DNA of 64,000 bases from CAVWTN01 sp963757945 (lineage in GTDB: Bacteria > Vulcanimicrobiota > Vulcanimicrobiia > Vulcanimicrobiales > Vulcanimicrobiaceae), in assembly GCA_963757945.1 (NCBI GenBank), contig CAVWTN010000001.1, positions 806,001-870,000 of the forward strand. The letters run 5' to 3'. The notes under the pieces were generated by a model. It saw nothing but the letters and a program-made list of their open reading frames with translations. It had not been told where the DNA came from and ran no database searches. The translations under genes were made by a program, and so were the position numbers. Within the stretch, counting starts at the first letter, position 1. Each line of letters starts with the position of its first letter. Positions 40,995 to 50,409 of this stretch are shown here, piece after piece.

Positions 40995-43547
40995 ATGAGC
41001 AAACATGATGCGGGAGCGATGGTCGCTCCCAACGGCAGCGCGGCGGCGCCGGAGACCTTCGGCTTCGACGTCGCCTTGTCGACCGCGGTCGCGGGCGACG
41101 GTACGCGACCTGCAGCGATTCCCAAGGGGCCGCTCGCGCCGGAGATGCTCGAGCGGATGCACCGCTATTGGCGAGCCGCGAACTATCTCTGCATCGGTCA
41201 GATCTATCTCTTCGAGAACCCGCTCCTGCGCGAGCCGCTCAAGGCCGAACAAATCAAGCCCAGGTTACTTGGCCACTGGGGCACGTCGCCGGGGCAAAAT
41301 CTGATCTACATCCACCTCAACCGCCTCATCAAGAAGCACGACGCGAACATCATCTACATCTCCGGCCCCGGACACGGCGGCCCGTCGCTCAACGCGAATT
41401 CCTATCTCGAAGGGTCGTACACCGAAGTTCATCCGGAGATCACCCCCGACGAGAACGGTCTGCGCCTGCTCTTTCGGAAATTCTCGACGCCGGGCGGCGT
41501 GCCGAGCCACTGCGGACCGCACGTGCCGAATTCCATGCACGAAGGCGGCGAACTCGGCTATTCGATGGTCCATGCGTTCGGAGCCGCGTTTGACAACCCC
41601 GATCTCATCGTCGCGTGCGTCATCGGGGACGGAGAATCCGAGACGTGCCCCCTCGAAGGAAGCTGGAAGTCCAACAGCTTTCTCAATCCCGTGGACGACG
41701 GCGCCGTGCTCCCGATCCTCCACCTCAACGGCTACAAGATCTCGGGGCCGACCGTTCAAGCGCGAACGGGCGACGACGATTTGAAAGCCCTCTACGTCGG
41801 GCGCGGTTACAAGCCGTACTTCGTCGAGGGCGACGACCCGCAGGTCGTGCACCAACTCCTGGCCGGGGCTCTCGACGCCTGTTACGCCGAGATCCGAGCG
41901 ATCCAGAAGGCGGCCCGGGAGCACGGGTTCGCAACGCAGCCGATCTGGCCGATGATCGTCCTGCGGACGCCCAAGGGCTGGACCTGCCCCAAAGAAGTCG
42001 ACGGCATCCCGATCGAAGGGACGTTTCGCGCGCACCAAGTCCCGCTTGCGAGCGTTCGGGAAAACCCCGAACATCTCAAGATTCTCGAGACCTGGATGAG
42101 GAGTTACAAGGCGCACGAACTGTTCGATGAGCACGGCAGATTCATCGACGAGTTGGCGGAACTCGCGCCCGCCGGGAATCGCCGCATGGGGGGCAACCCG
42201 CACGTGAACGGCGGCCGCTTGCTGACCGAACTCGACCTTCCCGCGTTCACCGATTATGCGCTCGAGATTCCCGGCCCCGGTCAAGTCGCCGCCGAAGCTC
42301 CGCGCAAGCTCGGCGCCTTCTTCGCGGACATCTTCCGCCGGAATCCGAGGAACTTCCGCATCTTCTGCCCTGACGAGACGAACTCCAACCGCCTGAACTC
42401 CGTATTCGAGGCGACGAACCGCCGCTTCATCGCGGAGACGGTTTCGATCGACGAGAAGCTTCGCCCCGACGGGCGCGTGCTGGAGGTCCTGAGCGAGCAT
42501 TGCTGCGAGGGCTGGCTCGAAGGCTACTTGCTGTCGGGCCGGCACGGCATGTGGTCGTCGTACGAAGCGTTCGCGCAAGTCGTGGATTCGATGCTGACCC
42601 AGCACGCCAAATGGCTCGAGCAGTGCCGCGAGTACTCTTGGCGCAGGCCGATCGCATCGTTGAACGTGCTGCTGACGAGTCACGCCTGGCGAAACGATCA
42701 CAACGGCTTCAGCCACCAGGCGACGGGCTTCGTCGACAATGCGCTGGCACGCCGGAGCGAGACGATTCGGGTCTACTATCCTCCCGACGGCAATTGCCTG
42801 CTCAGCGTTTTCAACCATTGTCTGCGCAGCCGCAACTACGTCAACATCGTGACCTGCGGCAAGCAGCCGCAGCTTCAATGGCTGACGATGGACGAGGCGC
42901 TCGAACATTGCTCGCGCGGCGCTTCTACCTGGCAGTTCGCGACGAACGACGGCGGCGGCGAACCGGACGTGGTCCTGGCCTGCGCCGGAGACGTGCCGAC
43001 CATCGAGACGTGCGCGGCCTCGTGGCTGCTGCAAAAGCACGTTCCCGGCATCAAAGTGCGCGTAGTCAACGTGGTCGATCTGAGCGCCCTCATGAAGCCG
43101 GAGAATCATCCGCACGGCATGGACAACATGTCGTTCGACGACCTTTTCACGACCGGCGCTCCGGTCATCTTCGCCTTCCACAACAACCGCTGGCTGATCC
43201 ACTCGATGGTGCACGGGCGCTCCAACGAGGCGCGTTTCCACGTGCGCGGCTACATGGATCGCGGCACGACGACCACGCCCTTCGACATGGTCGTGCTCAA
43301 CGAGATGAGCCGTTATCATCTCGCGCTCGACGCGCTCTACCAAATTCCGCGGCTGCGCGTGGCGGCGGAGAATGCCGTCGAACTCTTCAACGCCAAGCTC
43401 TACGAACATCACACCTACATTCGCGAACATCTGCAAGATATGCCCGAGATCACGAACTGGCGCTGGACGGCCGACTTCAGCGAGGCAAGCTCGCCTCCGC
43501 CGCTCGCCAAAGGTCATCCGCGGGCCAACTTGTTCACCGACAGTTGA
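40995..43547 (+). CDS. xfp: Xylulose-5-phosphate/fructose-6-phosphate phosphoketolase
   Basis: 850-residue thiamine-diphosphate enzyme that splits xylulose 5-phosphate or fructose 6-phosphate with phosphate to acetyl phosphate plus an aldose phosphate. Family landmarks: RAANYLCIGQIYLFENPLL, GHWGTSPGQNLIYIHLNRLI, ISGPGHGGPS, GGVPSHCGPHVPNS, the ThDP/metal loop CVIGDGESETCPLEGSW, FCPDETNSNRLNSVFEATNR, and GRHGMWSSYEAFAQVVDSM. Full length. Together with zwf it points to a heterofermentative-type or bypass sugar route; no acetate kinase gene is adjacent. A short conserved-looking ORF follows it. Confidence 0.96.
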   Translation: MSKHDAGAMVAPNGSAAAPETFGFDVALSTAVAGDGTRPAAIPKGPLAPEMLERMHRYWRAANYLCIGQIYLFENPLLREPLKAEQIKPRLLGHWGTSPGQNLIYIHLNRLIKKHDANIIYISGPGHGGPSLNANSYLEGSYTEVHPEITPDENGLRLLFRKFSTPGGVPSHCGPHVPNSMHEGGELGYSMVHAFGAAFDNPDLIVACVIGDGESETCPLEGSWKSNSFLNPVDDGAVLPILHLNGYKISGPTVQARTGDDDLKALYVGRGYKPYFVEGDDPQVVHQLLAGALDACYAEIRAIQKAAREHGFATQPIWPMIVLRTPKGWTCPKEVDGIPIEGTFRAHQVPLASVRENPEHLKILETWMRSYKAHELFDEHGRFIDELAELAPAGNRRMGGNPHVNGGRLLTELDLPAFTDYALEIPGPGQVAAEAPRKLGAFFADIFRRNPRNFRIFCPDETNSNRLNSVFEATNRRFIAETVSIDEKLRPDGRVLEVLSEHCCEGWLEGYLLSGRHGMWSSYEAFAQVVDSMLTQHAKWLEQCREYSWRRPIASLNVLLTSHAWRNDHNGFSHQATGFVDNALARRSETIRVYYPPDGNCLLSVFNHCLRSRNYVNIVTCGKQPQLQWLTMDEALEHCSRGASTWQFATNDGGGEPDVVLACAGDVPTIETCAASWLLQKHVPGIKVRVVNVVDLSALMKPENHPHGMDNMSFDDLFTTGAPVIFAFHNNRWLIHSMVHGRSNEARFHVRGYMDRGTTTTPFDMVVLNEMSRYHLALDALYQIPRLRVAAENAVELFNAKLYEHHTYIREHLQDMPEITNWRWTADFSEASSPPPLAKGHPRANLFTDS

Positions 43548-43632
43548 GCCGGGGTCATGCACACCGGAAAGTCTCTCAGGCTTGGCCCGCTCTAGGCGTG
43601 GTGCGTCCGGACTGCATTGGGAATGGACTTAT

Positions 43633-43845
43633 ATGGACGACTATAAGAACAGCCTCCCCGGCGAAGTCGACGACCATCTCGATTCGGGTGAACTCCATCA
43701 ATTGCGCACGCAGGCCGATAACGAACGCCCGCTCACTCGACACGAAGCCGACGTCGCCGGCATTACCGAGACCCCGGAGACCGAATACGGCGAGGGGTCA
43801 CTCAACCCGAATGCCGAGGACCAACGCGATGCCCATGAAGCATGA
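43633..43845 (+). CDS. Small acidic protein of unknown function
   Basis: 70 residues, start MDDYKNSLPGEVDDHLDSG, very acidic and hydrophilic (ends NPNAEDQRDAHEA), probably disordered. It follows phosphoketolase by 85 bases. A second short ORF with the same opening (MDDHKN) occurs at 44320. No family recognised; the composition is compatible with a stress-associated hydrophilic protein. An open frame extends upstream into the phosphoketolase gene, but that part is a shadow. Confidence 0.5.
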   Translation: MDDYKNSLPGEVDDHLDSGELHQLRTQADNERPLTRHEADVAGITETPETEYGEGSLNPNAEDQRDAHEA

Positions 43846-44057
43846 GGGAAGTTGAGGCCCAAGGTTCCGAGCGCATGACGCTGGATTTGGGAAACCCAAC
43901 GCTGCTGCCGCCAGCCGCAATTTAAGACCGGACGGGGGCCGGAAAGCCTGCAGCTCACATCGCTGCGCAACGCAGTTCGAAGTGCCGCCCGAAACGGCAG
44001 GAGCCGACTTCATCGAGGCGCAGGCTAGAGGCATGACGGTGGATCGGCGCGATCGAC

Positions 44058-44198
44058 GTCTAGCCTTTCAAGCAGCCTTCCGAGCAAGAGCTGGCGCACG
44101 ATTACCTTTGGCGCTGCGCGAAAGTGTTGCCCGAACGGGGACGGATCGCCATCTTCAATCGCTCGTACTATGAAGAGTTGACCGTCGTTCGAGGCGGA
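44058..44198 (+). pseudogene. Polyphosphate kinase 2 (PPK2) remnant
   Basis: In one frame this reads PFKQPSEQELAHDYLWR, then CAKVLPERGRIAIFNRSYYE and ELTVVRGG, i.e. the central PPK2 segment containing the conserved GxIxIFNRSYYE motif. An in-frame TAG just before it and no kinase sequence on either side (no Walker A, no C-terminal half) show a decayed fragment. The surrounding interval 43846-44689 otherwise holds only a 33-codon ORF. Confidence 0.75.
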
Positions 44199-44319
44199 AC
44201 GCGCGAAGCTCGCCGACGGAACGAACGGCTGACCAACCGTGGCCGGGCGCGGCCGAGCGAACTGCCGGACGCCCGGCTCTTGCCGCGGTATGTCCAGGCT
44301 GCCTTGGGGATGAGCTGAT

Positions 44320-44421
44320 ATGGACGACCATAAGAACGGCGTAGGCGCCTTCCGCGACCAGATCGACGGCAAGTTCATGCGCGCGCTCATCCGCGCGACA
44401 AAGCCCAGCCGCTCTTCTTGA
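44320..44421 (+). CDS. Possible small ORF (33 aa) after the PPK2 remnant
   Basis: Starts MDDHKNGVGAFRDQIDG and ends IRATKPSRSS. Its first 21 bases closely repeat the start of the ORF at 43633. It may be a decayed relative of that gene or a product of the same small duplication. No other support. Confidence 0.25.
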   Translation: MDDHKNGVGAFRDQIDGKFMRALIRATKPSRSS

Positions 44422-44689
44422 ATGGGCTTCAGCCACTCCACTACGAGTCGGGACTCAACGGTCAGGCTCGCAGCGCCCGTTCGCTCCGGCGGCGCAGCCA
44501 ACGTAGCTGCGGGCCGGCTGCGGCAGGTCATCGCTTCGCCACGTTCATTCGTAGGCGACGAGACTCGCCTTCCGTGAAGCACGGATCGTAAATCGCATTG
44601 CCGGCCATCCGGCGCCAAGCATCGGGCCGGCTCGATGATGCTATCGGTCGCGGGCGCAACTTTGGCGCGCGCGGCGTCATAATGCCGCT

Positions 44690-46570
44690 ATGGAAAAGAA
44701 ATCGCCGGGATCGGGCAAGAGTTCAGAAACCAATCCGAGCACGCGCAAGCGTATCATTGCCGTCGCTTATGCCGCTGTCGCTATCGTGCTGCTCGTCGCC
44801 GTTCAGGCGTATTGGACGCGCGGTGCGCAGCGCGAAGCGATTCCCTACAGCCAATTCGAACGGCTCTTGGCCGGCGGGCAGATCGCCGAGGTCTCCGTGG
44901 GTCCGGGCAGCATCGCCGGAACGCTCAAAGCGCCGCTTGCGAATGGGCGGCGAAGCTTCGTCACAACGAGAGTCGATCCTCAGCTCGCCGACAAGCTCGC
45001 AAAGCAAGGCGTCGCCTACGGCGGCGAAGCGTCGAACGGGCTCGTCGGATATCTCCTAACGTGGATCGTGCCGCTGGGCATCTTCTATGCGATCTGGGCT
45101 TTCGGCGTTCGCCGTATGGCCGAACAGCAAGAAAAGCGGCTGGGCGGGGCGATGTCGATCGGCAAGTCCCGCGCTAAGACGTTCGTCGAAACGGATACGA
45201 AGACAACGTTCAAAGATGTTGCCGGCGTTGACGAGGCAAAGGCCGAGCTCGAGGAGATCGTCGCGTTCTTGCGCGATGCGAAAAGCTACGGGCGTCTTGG
45301 AGCTCGCGTCCCCAAGGGCGTTCTCCTCGTTGGACCGCCGGGCACCGGAAAGACGCTCCTCGCGCGAGCGGTCGCCGGGGAAGCGCAGGTTCCATTCTTC
45401 TCGATCTCCGGCTCCGAATTCGTAGAAATGTTCGTCGGCGTCGGTGCGGCGCGCGTACGCGACTTGTTCGAACAGGCGCGGAAAGCGGCACCCTGCATCG
45501 TCTTCATCGATGAGATGGATGCGCTTGGCCGCAGCCGGGCGCAGGGTTCGTTCGGCGGAGGTTTTGACGAAAAGGATCAGACCTTGAACCAGCTCCTCAC
45601 CGAGCTTGACGGCTTCGACCCGAGCGTCGCGGTCATGCTGCTCGCGTCCACGAATCGACCGGAGGTCCTCGACCCGGCGTTGCTGCGCGCCGGACGCTTC
45701 GATCGCCAGGTTCTCGTCGACCGTCCCGACCGCAAGGGCAGAGCAGAGATCCTGAGGGTCCACGCCGCGAAGATCGTCACCGCGGCAAATCTCGATTTGC
45801 ATGCGGTAGCCGGGATTACGACGGGTTTCACCGGCGCCGATCTCGCGAATCTCGTGAATGAGGCCGCGCTCGTCGCAACGCGACGGAACGCCGACGCCGT
45901 GACGCGCGAGGATTTCACGATGGCGCTAGAACGCATCGTGGCCGGACTCGAAAAGAAGAGCCGCTTGCTGAACGACGCTGAACGCCGCCGAGTGGCCTAT
46001 CACGAGATGGGTCACGCACTCGTCGCCGCAAGCCTGCCGGGTGTGGATCCCGTGCTCAAGGTATCGATCGTCCCGCGTGGTGTCGGTGCGCTTGGGTACA
46101 CGATCCAGAGCCCGACCGAGGACCGCTTCCTGTTGGCCGCGGGCGATCTCGAGGATCGTATTGCGGTATTGATGGGAGGCCGCGCATCCGAGACGTTGAT
46201 CTACGACGGCGAAATTTCGACCGGTGCCTCGGACGATCTTCAGAAAGCGACGGAGATCGCGCTCGAAATGGTTACCCGCTACGGCATGAGCGCCGAACTC
46301 GGTCAACGCACCTATGCGCCCGCGCAGCAGAGCTTCCTCGGGCCGCGACCCATCGAGCGCAGCGGGATCGCCGAGGCCACCGCACGTGAGATCGATGTGG
46401 CGGTGCGAGCGATCGTCGATCGCGCATGCGCCCGGGCGCTGCAGATCTTGCGCACGCGACGCCCGGATCTCGAAGAAGGGACGCGCTTGCTGCTCGCGAC
46501 GGAAACGTTGACGGCGGAGGAGTTTCCAGCACTCGCCTCGCGGTTGGAGCCGCTGCCGCTCAGTGCGTAA
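44690..46570 (+). CDS. ftsH: ATP-dependent zinc metalloprotease FtsH
   Basis: 626 residues. Two membrane helices (IIAVAYAAVAIVLLVAVQAY and YLLTWIVPLGIFYAIWAFGV) flank a periplasmic segment. The AAA module has Walker A GPPGTGKT at 215-222, Walker B IVFIDEMDALG, and second-region LLRAGRFDRQV. The zinc site is HEMGH at 438-442. The canonical pore motif appears as FVEMFVGVGAARVRDLF. FtsH degrades membrane and regulatory proteins. Its stop region overlaps the GTG start of the next gene. The upstream area is pseudogene-rich, so this may be a secondary FtsH copy. Confidence 0.95.
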   Translation: MEKKSPGSGKSSETNPSTRKRIIAVAYAAVAIVLLVAVQAYWTRGAQREAIPYSQFERLLAGGQIAEVSVGPGSIAGTLKAPLANGRRSFVTTRVDPQLADKLAKQGVAYGGEASNGLVGYLLTWIVPLGIFYAIWAFGVRRMAEQQEKRLGGAMSIGKSRAKTFVETDTKTTFKDVAGVDEAKAELEEIVAFLRDAKSYGRLGARVPKGVLLVGPPGTGKTLLARAVAGEAQVPFFSISGSEFVEMFVGVGAARVRDLFEQARKAAPCIVFIDEMDALGRSRAQGSFGGGFDEKDQTLNQLLTELDGFDPSVAVMLLASTNRPEVLDPALLRAGRFDRQVLVDRPDRKGRAEILRVHAAKIVTAANLDLHAVAGITTGFTGADLANLVNEAALVATRRNADAVTREDFTMALERIVAGLEKKSRLLNDAERRRVAYHEMGHALVAASLPGVDPVLKVSIVPRGVGALGYTIQSPTEDRFLLAAGDLEDRIAVLMGGRASETLIYDGEISTGASDDLQKATEIALEMVTRYGMSAELGQRTYAPAQQSFLGPRPIERSGIAEATAREIDVAVRAIVDRACARALQILRTRRPDLEEGTRLLLATETLTAEEFPALASRLEPLPLSA

Positions 46571-47456
46571 CCTGGGCGGAGCGGTCGGCGGCGTTCGCCG
46601 GCCATGGCGGTGGCGGAATCACGAGATCTTCGTGACCGAGCTTGGAAGCGGTCCGCTCGTGCTCTTGGTCCACGGTATCTACGGGGGCGCCTCCTCGTTC
46701 GAGTTCCGCAAACTCGCCGCACTGCTGGCCAAGCATCATCGCGTCGTCGCCTTCGACCTGCTCGGCTGCGGACTCTCCGAAAAGCCGGATCTCGAGTACT
46801 CGACCGAGTTGTTCGTCGAGCAGATCGTCGACGCGATCGAAAGATTCGCCGAAGGACCGCTGACGCTGGTCGCGAGTTCGCTCGGGGCGTCATTCGCCAT
46901 CCGCGCGGCGCGGCGCGTCCCAGAGCGCGTCGGCCATCTCGTTACGATCTGTCCGGCGGGCTTGGCCGGCGTCCTGGACAAAGACCCCACCGCAGCACAA
47001 CGCGCGGTCGGCCGTCTGATCCGCTCGCCGCTGGCCGGCGAGACCGTCTACAACGGCTTTGTCTCAAAACCGTCGCTGACGTGGTTCCTGCGCACGCAAA
47101 CGTACGCCGACCCGGCCTCGGTGACGCCGGATGTGCTCGCGCATTACTACGCCGTGACGCACCAGCCGGGAGCGCGCTTCGTCATCGCGTACTTCGTCGG
47201 AGGAATGCTGCCGTGTAACGTCACGACCGACCTGCCGCTCGTCGAAGCGCCGGTCCAGGTGCTCTGGGGCGAGCGCGCATCGCAAACCAATCCCGTGCGC
47301 AACGCGCGAGAGTACGTGCGCTTGGCGAAGGATGCACGACTCGTGACCTTCCCGAACTCGGGCCTCTTGCCGCACGAGGAAGAACCCGAAGCGACCGCCG
47401 CCGCGATCCAGCAGTTCATCAGCGCGCCGACGACAGCGACGTCGGGAGTCTTGTAG
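46563..47456 (+). CDS. Alpha/beta hydrolase
   Basis: 297 residues. Oxyanion-hole region PLVLLVHGIYGGASSFEF, nucleophile elbow LVASSLGASFAIRAA (Ser in A-S-S-L-G), acid in the VQVLWGERASQTNP region, and a C-terminal His in SGLLPHEEEPEATA. The N-terminus has no signal peptide. GTG start overlapping the ftsH stop, so translation is coupled and the two are in one operon. Substrate unknown; the pattern is that of small-molecule esterases, epoxide hydrolases or haloperoxidases. Confidence 0.85.
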   Translation: MRNLGGAVGGVRRPWRWRNHEIFVTELGSGPLVLLVHGIYGGASSFEFRKLAALLAKHHRVVAFDLLGCGLSEKPDLEYSTELFVEQIVDAIERFAEGPLTLVASSLGASFAIRAARRVPERVGHLVTICPAGLAGVLDKDPTAAQRAVGRLIRSPLAGETVYNGFVSKPSLTWFLRTQTYADPASVTPDVLAHYYAVTHQPGARFVIAYFVGGMLPCNVTTDLPLVEAPVQVLWGERASQTNPVRNAREYVRLAKDARLVTFPNSGLLPHEEEPEATAAAIQQFISAPTTATSGVL

Positions 47457-47520
47457 TCGCTTTTCGGGACGTTCGGTTGTCAGAGGCAGGCTAGCGCGGG
47501 TCGGTTCGCTGCTCGCGAGC

Positions 47521-47898
47521 GCAGCCGGCCTGTTCGCGATCGGCGCGGGGTTCAGCCTGGGCTGCCTCGCGCTCGGAGCCGTCTATTGGGGGATGCGGGC
47601 GGCGCGCTACGTCTACCCGTTCGCCCGTTCTTTCAGGCACCGGTTTGCTGCTCTACGTGATGGCCTTCGTGTTCGTGGGCAAGGGCGTCATGAACTGGTG
47701 GAGGGGAAGGTGTTCACGCCGACGCTCCTGCGCTGGGCGCCGGGGCTTCCCGCGCTCGGCATCTACCCGTACACGCAGAGTCTCGTGCCGCAGCTTCTTC
47801 TGCTGATCGCCGCGGCGATTTCAGCGGCCGTGATCCTACGCCGTGAGAGCGTCAGAGGGCGCGGCGCCCGGATTGCCGCGCCGAGCAGAGCTCAATAA
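47521..47898 (+). pseudogene. C-terminal FTR1 permease fragment
   Basis: About 378 bases copy the last third of the FTR1 gene (14827-15207), sharing peptides such as LPALGIYPY and LLLLIAAAISAAVILRRESV. Several single-base indels break the frame, and both REGxE iron motifs are absent. It begins without a start codon, 65 bases after the hydrolase stop. Confidence 0.88.
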
Positions 47899-47911
47899 CT
47901 CCCGCGCGCCG

Positions 47912-48277
47912 TCAACCGGCGGAAATCCACGCGCGCGCCTGCGCGGCTTCGGTTTTCGGAAAGCATCTCATCGGCCGCGGCATCAGTGAGCCGAAGAACA
48001 GCCCGGCCCGCACGAGCCACTCGATATCGGTGACGATGGCGATGCGCTCCCAGTGCGTGATCGATTTCAACCCGAGCGTCACGTCTTCCCAGGTCGCGCT
48101 TGGCTCGATGCTGACGACGTCGCCTTCGGTCTCGTAGTAAAGCCGGACCTTGCGATGCCTCTGAAGGATGCCCCGAACGGCCGGAATGAGGATGTCGTCG
48201 TAATCGGCCTTCGTAACCCGCCCTTGGCTGGAGATCGCGAGAACGTTGTCGGGGAAGCCTGCGAGAGCCGCGATCAT
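47912..48277 (-). CDS. SpoIIAA-like (STAS/SEC14-fold) protein
   Basis: 121 residues. Pattern of the SpoIIAA-like family: FPDNVLAISSQGRVTKADYD, IRKVRLYY-type strand (HRKVRLYYETEG), WEDVTLGLKSITHWERIAIV, VTDIEWLVRAGLFFGSLMP and a C-terminal helix. Members are small lipid- or protein-binding modules of unknown function. Start: the ATG with AAGGAG seven bases upstream (two further in-frame ATGs lie just before it). Tail-to-tail with the FTR1 fragment. Confidence 0.8.
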   Translation of the reverse strand: MIAALAGFPDNVLAISSQGRVTKADYDDILIPAVRGILQRHRKVRLYYETEGDVVSIEPSATWEDVTLGLKSITHWERIAIVTDIEWLVRAGLFFGSLMPRPMRCFPKTEAAQARAWISAG

Positions 48278-48605
48278 GGCCATGCTCCTTGACACTTAGA
48301 AACGAACGGGCGTCAGCACCAAGCTAACATCGACCGGTCAACGCGGAGCAGCGGGAGAGCCACGCCGTGACGGAGCGTTAGGCTCGTGATTGCTGACGCG
48401 CTCGAAACCGGCTCGCTGCGCTGATGTGATGAGCATCGATGCAATCATGCTCAGGGTTACCGTTATCGGCTGCGAAAGCGCTGCAAGGCGGGGATCAGCC
48501 TGCCCTCGGCAAAATCCAAGTCCAAGGTTGGTCCGAATTAGATCGGCGATTCCCTAGCTAGGGAGTCAGTTTCCGACCGGCGTTAACACAGCTGATAAGA
48601 GTCTG
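48278..48605. other. Interval without a recognised gene
   Basis: Nothing convincing was seen on either strand. It forms the left edge of the lower-GC, nuclease-rich island and may contain the promoter of the SpoIIAA-like gene. Confidence 0.35.
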
Positions 48606-49658
48606 CTAAAGGCCGAGCCCAAGAGCTTCTTGCAGATCCTTCCGAGACATATCCGCGAACGTAAGAATTCGGTCACTACTAATCGACGGTCGCTCTTCGC
48701 CGCCGACGCGAAAGCCTCCATTACTGAGCACGTTAAGAAGCCTAGCTCGAAACTTCCTTTTTCCTGCCGCATGTGCCTGAAGCAGCGATTTCGGGTTCTC
48801 TCGAGCTTCATCTCTTAACAGTTCAATAGCATAAGACTCCAGCTGCGCTTCGGTGGCGAAGGCGCTCGCAATAAATGCGTTGTCGATGATCGCAACTGCC
48901 TTAATCAAGAACGCAATCATCGTTGTGGCCTCCTTGAGCGTCGGATAGCTGCCTCCACTTTCTAGATGTCCGACAAGTTTTTGAACATCAATCCCGGCAT
49001 GCGTATTTGATATCGAGGCAGCATGCCTATTGAAGTACCCGCGAGCGATCGGGTTCAGTTTGTGATGTGCGTTCTTATGAACGATGCTGTTGCGCCAAAC
49101 AGACGCAGCATCGACGAAAGCGAGTGCAGCTTCGTCAATTGAACCTAATGCCGCCATCAGGAGCTTCGACCGCTCAAACACAGAATACATTTCCGATTTT
49201 CCGCTGCCGGTGCTCTTCTGGATTTGCTTGCAAATCTTCCGGCGAGTATCGGGCTCAGCCTGAAGTTTTCGGTCATTCCCAGTTTCCTGCAAGTAGGAAT
49301 CGAATCGACTATGAACGAGGATTAACACTCCGCCGAGTAGCAGCCGACGACTTTGATTTGCTGCTGATCGGAGATCTGTCGGAACAGGCCACTTTATCGT
49401 GAGGTTGTGCTGCGTGCTTCCAGCGGCAATCTGCTCGAGACCGACTATTGCTGTGTTGAGTTGAAAGACGGCGTCACCGCAGTATCTGTTGAACGACTGG
49501 CGCGCTGGTGTACGCTGAACAAACATGCGTGTGGGTGCAAGGGGAATCGAACCCAACTGTCCCGGGAATGAATCAGCGGCGTCACTGAGATCGCTCACAA
49601 TAAGACCCGGTGCCCCAACCATGTAAGACCATACACCCGGGTTATTCGTATGCGGCAT
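48606..49658 (-). CDS. Protein with a HEPN-type RxxxxH motif
   Basis: 350 residues, mostly helical, no membrane segments. The segment DAASVWRNSIVHKNAHHKL contains R189-N-x3-H194, the RX4-6H signature of HEPN ribonucleases, preceded and followed by long helices as that four-helix fold requires. Family knowledge: HEPN proteins act as RNases in toxin-antitoxin, abortive infection and CRISPR systems. The N-terminal 100 residues and C-terminal 100 residues (ARENPKSLLQAHAAGKRKF) are not recognised. GC is lower than in core genes. Nuclease activity is inferred from the motif only. Confidence 0.6.
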   Translation of the reverse strand: MPHTNNPGVWSYMVGAPGLIVSDLSDAADSFPGQLGSIPLAPTRMFVQRTPARQSFNRYCGDAVFQLNTAIVGLEQIAAGSTQHNLTIKWPVPTDLRSAANQSRRLLLGGVLILVHSRFDSYLQETGNDRKLQAEPDTRRKICKQIQKSTGSGKSEMYSVFERSKLLMAALGSIDEAALAFVDAASVWRNSIVHKNAHHKLNPIARGYFNRHAASISNTHAGIDVQKLVGHLESGGSYPTLKEATTMIAFLIKAVAIIDNAFIASAFATEAQLESYAIELLRDEARENPKSLLQAHAAGKRKFRARLLNVLSNGGFRVGGEERPSISSDRILTFADMSRKDLQEALGLGL

Positions 49659-50085
49659 GGTCGAGGGCTTCCTGCCCTATCCGACCGAAGTGGAATCATT
49701 TGCCGCTGGAACCCTTAGAGCGCAATCGCATGAAAGGCGGCCGCATGCGTCCTCGTTTCGCGGCGCAAAGCACGGCCAACGACGAGCCAGGCGTCGCCTC
49801 GTGATGGCACGGACGGGTGCCCTTGGCGGTGCTTAGCAGACAGCGCCCCGCCCCACCTCCTGGTGGCCTGTTGTATCGGCAGTGACGAAGGGCCTCGGTT
49901 GCCACCCGAAGTACGCAAAAGACAGGACAACTGCAAACACGTGGATCTGGTTCAAACGTTGCTGTTTCAGGATCAGACTGTCGATTGGGCCCGCCGATGA
50001 CAAAGGATATTTCTGAGCCTCCGGTGACCATGCCTGAAGGTAGGCGCTTCACTTTACCTCGATGGCGTAGCTTCCGTACCAGAGC
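49659..50085. other. Interval without a recognised gene
   Basis: Short frames here are Arg- or Cys-rich and unconvincing. It lies between the HEPN-motif gene and a gene remnant inside the lower-GC island. Probably decayed DNA. Confidence 0.35.
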
Positions 50086-50313
50086 TCATAAACGGTCCAC
50101 CCTCACGCTGCTGATCAGTAATGCCGAGTGCTGCTGCACAGGGAACTCCGCGAAGACCCCGCCCTGTACGTTCTCGAAAATTTCTGTGTGAGCCCAGCGC
50201 CAAAAGTCGAGTACAGGTTTTCCAGGCACAGCTGGTATCGATTCAGAGCCGGTAACGCTGCGAAGAGATACCCTCGTTAGAAGGAGCCTCTCGTACTTCA
50301 CGGTCTCAGTCAT
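50086..50313 (-). pseudogene. Possible N-terminal remnant of a larger gene
   Basis: 75-residue frame starting MTETVKYERLLLTRVSLRSV and containing PVLDFWRWAHTEIFENVQGG followed by VFAEF. The segment LDFWRWAxxxxxxNxxxGVxAE resembles the beginning of larger restriction-enzyme-like hypothetical proteins seen in defence regions. Here it stops after a short unrelated tail, so it is probably truncated. The match is from memory of the pattern and is weak. Confidence 0.35.
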
Positions 50314-50409
50314 ACGAGAGCCCGCAACGTATTCCGCGCGCCGTCCTGGAGGCGCACGATCAAGGAGGCGCCCAGATCCGCCGCCGGCCGGCGCAGGCGG
50401 CGAAAAGCA

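Noticed and set aside
41265..43562. 765-codon open frame antisense to phosphoketolase
   Set aside because: The phosphoketolase frame carries every family motif; the antisense frame is an Arg/Val/Asp-rich artefact of GC-rich codon usage.
49540..49575. tRNA 3'-end-like sequence on the minus strand (GGGTTCGATTCCC)
   Set aside because: Only three T-stem pairs form, no matching acceptor 5' strand or anticodon arm is present, and the bases are coding in the HEPN-motif ORF (GSIP). Most likely chance, although a tRNA-end attachment remnant cannot be fully excluded.
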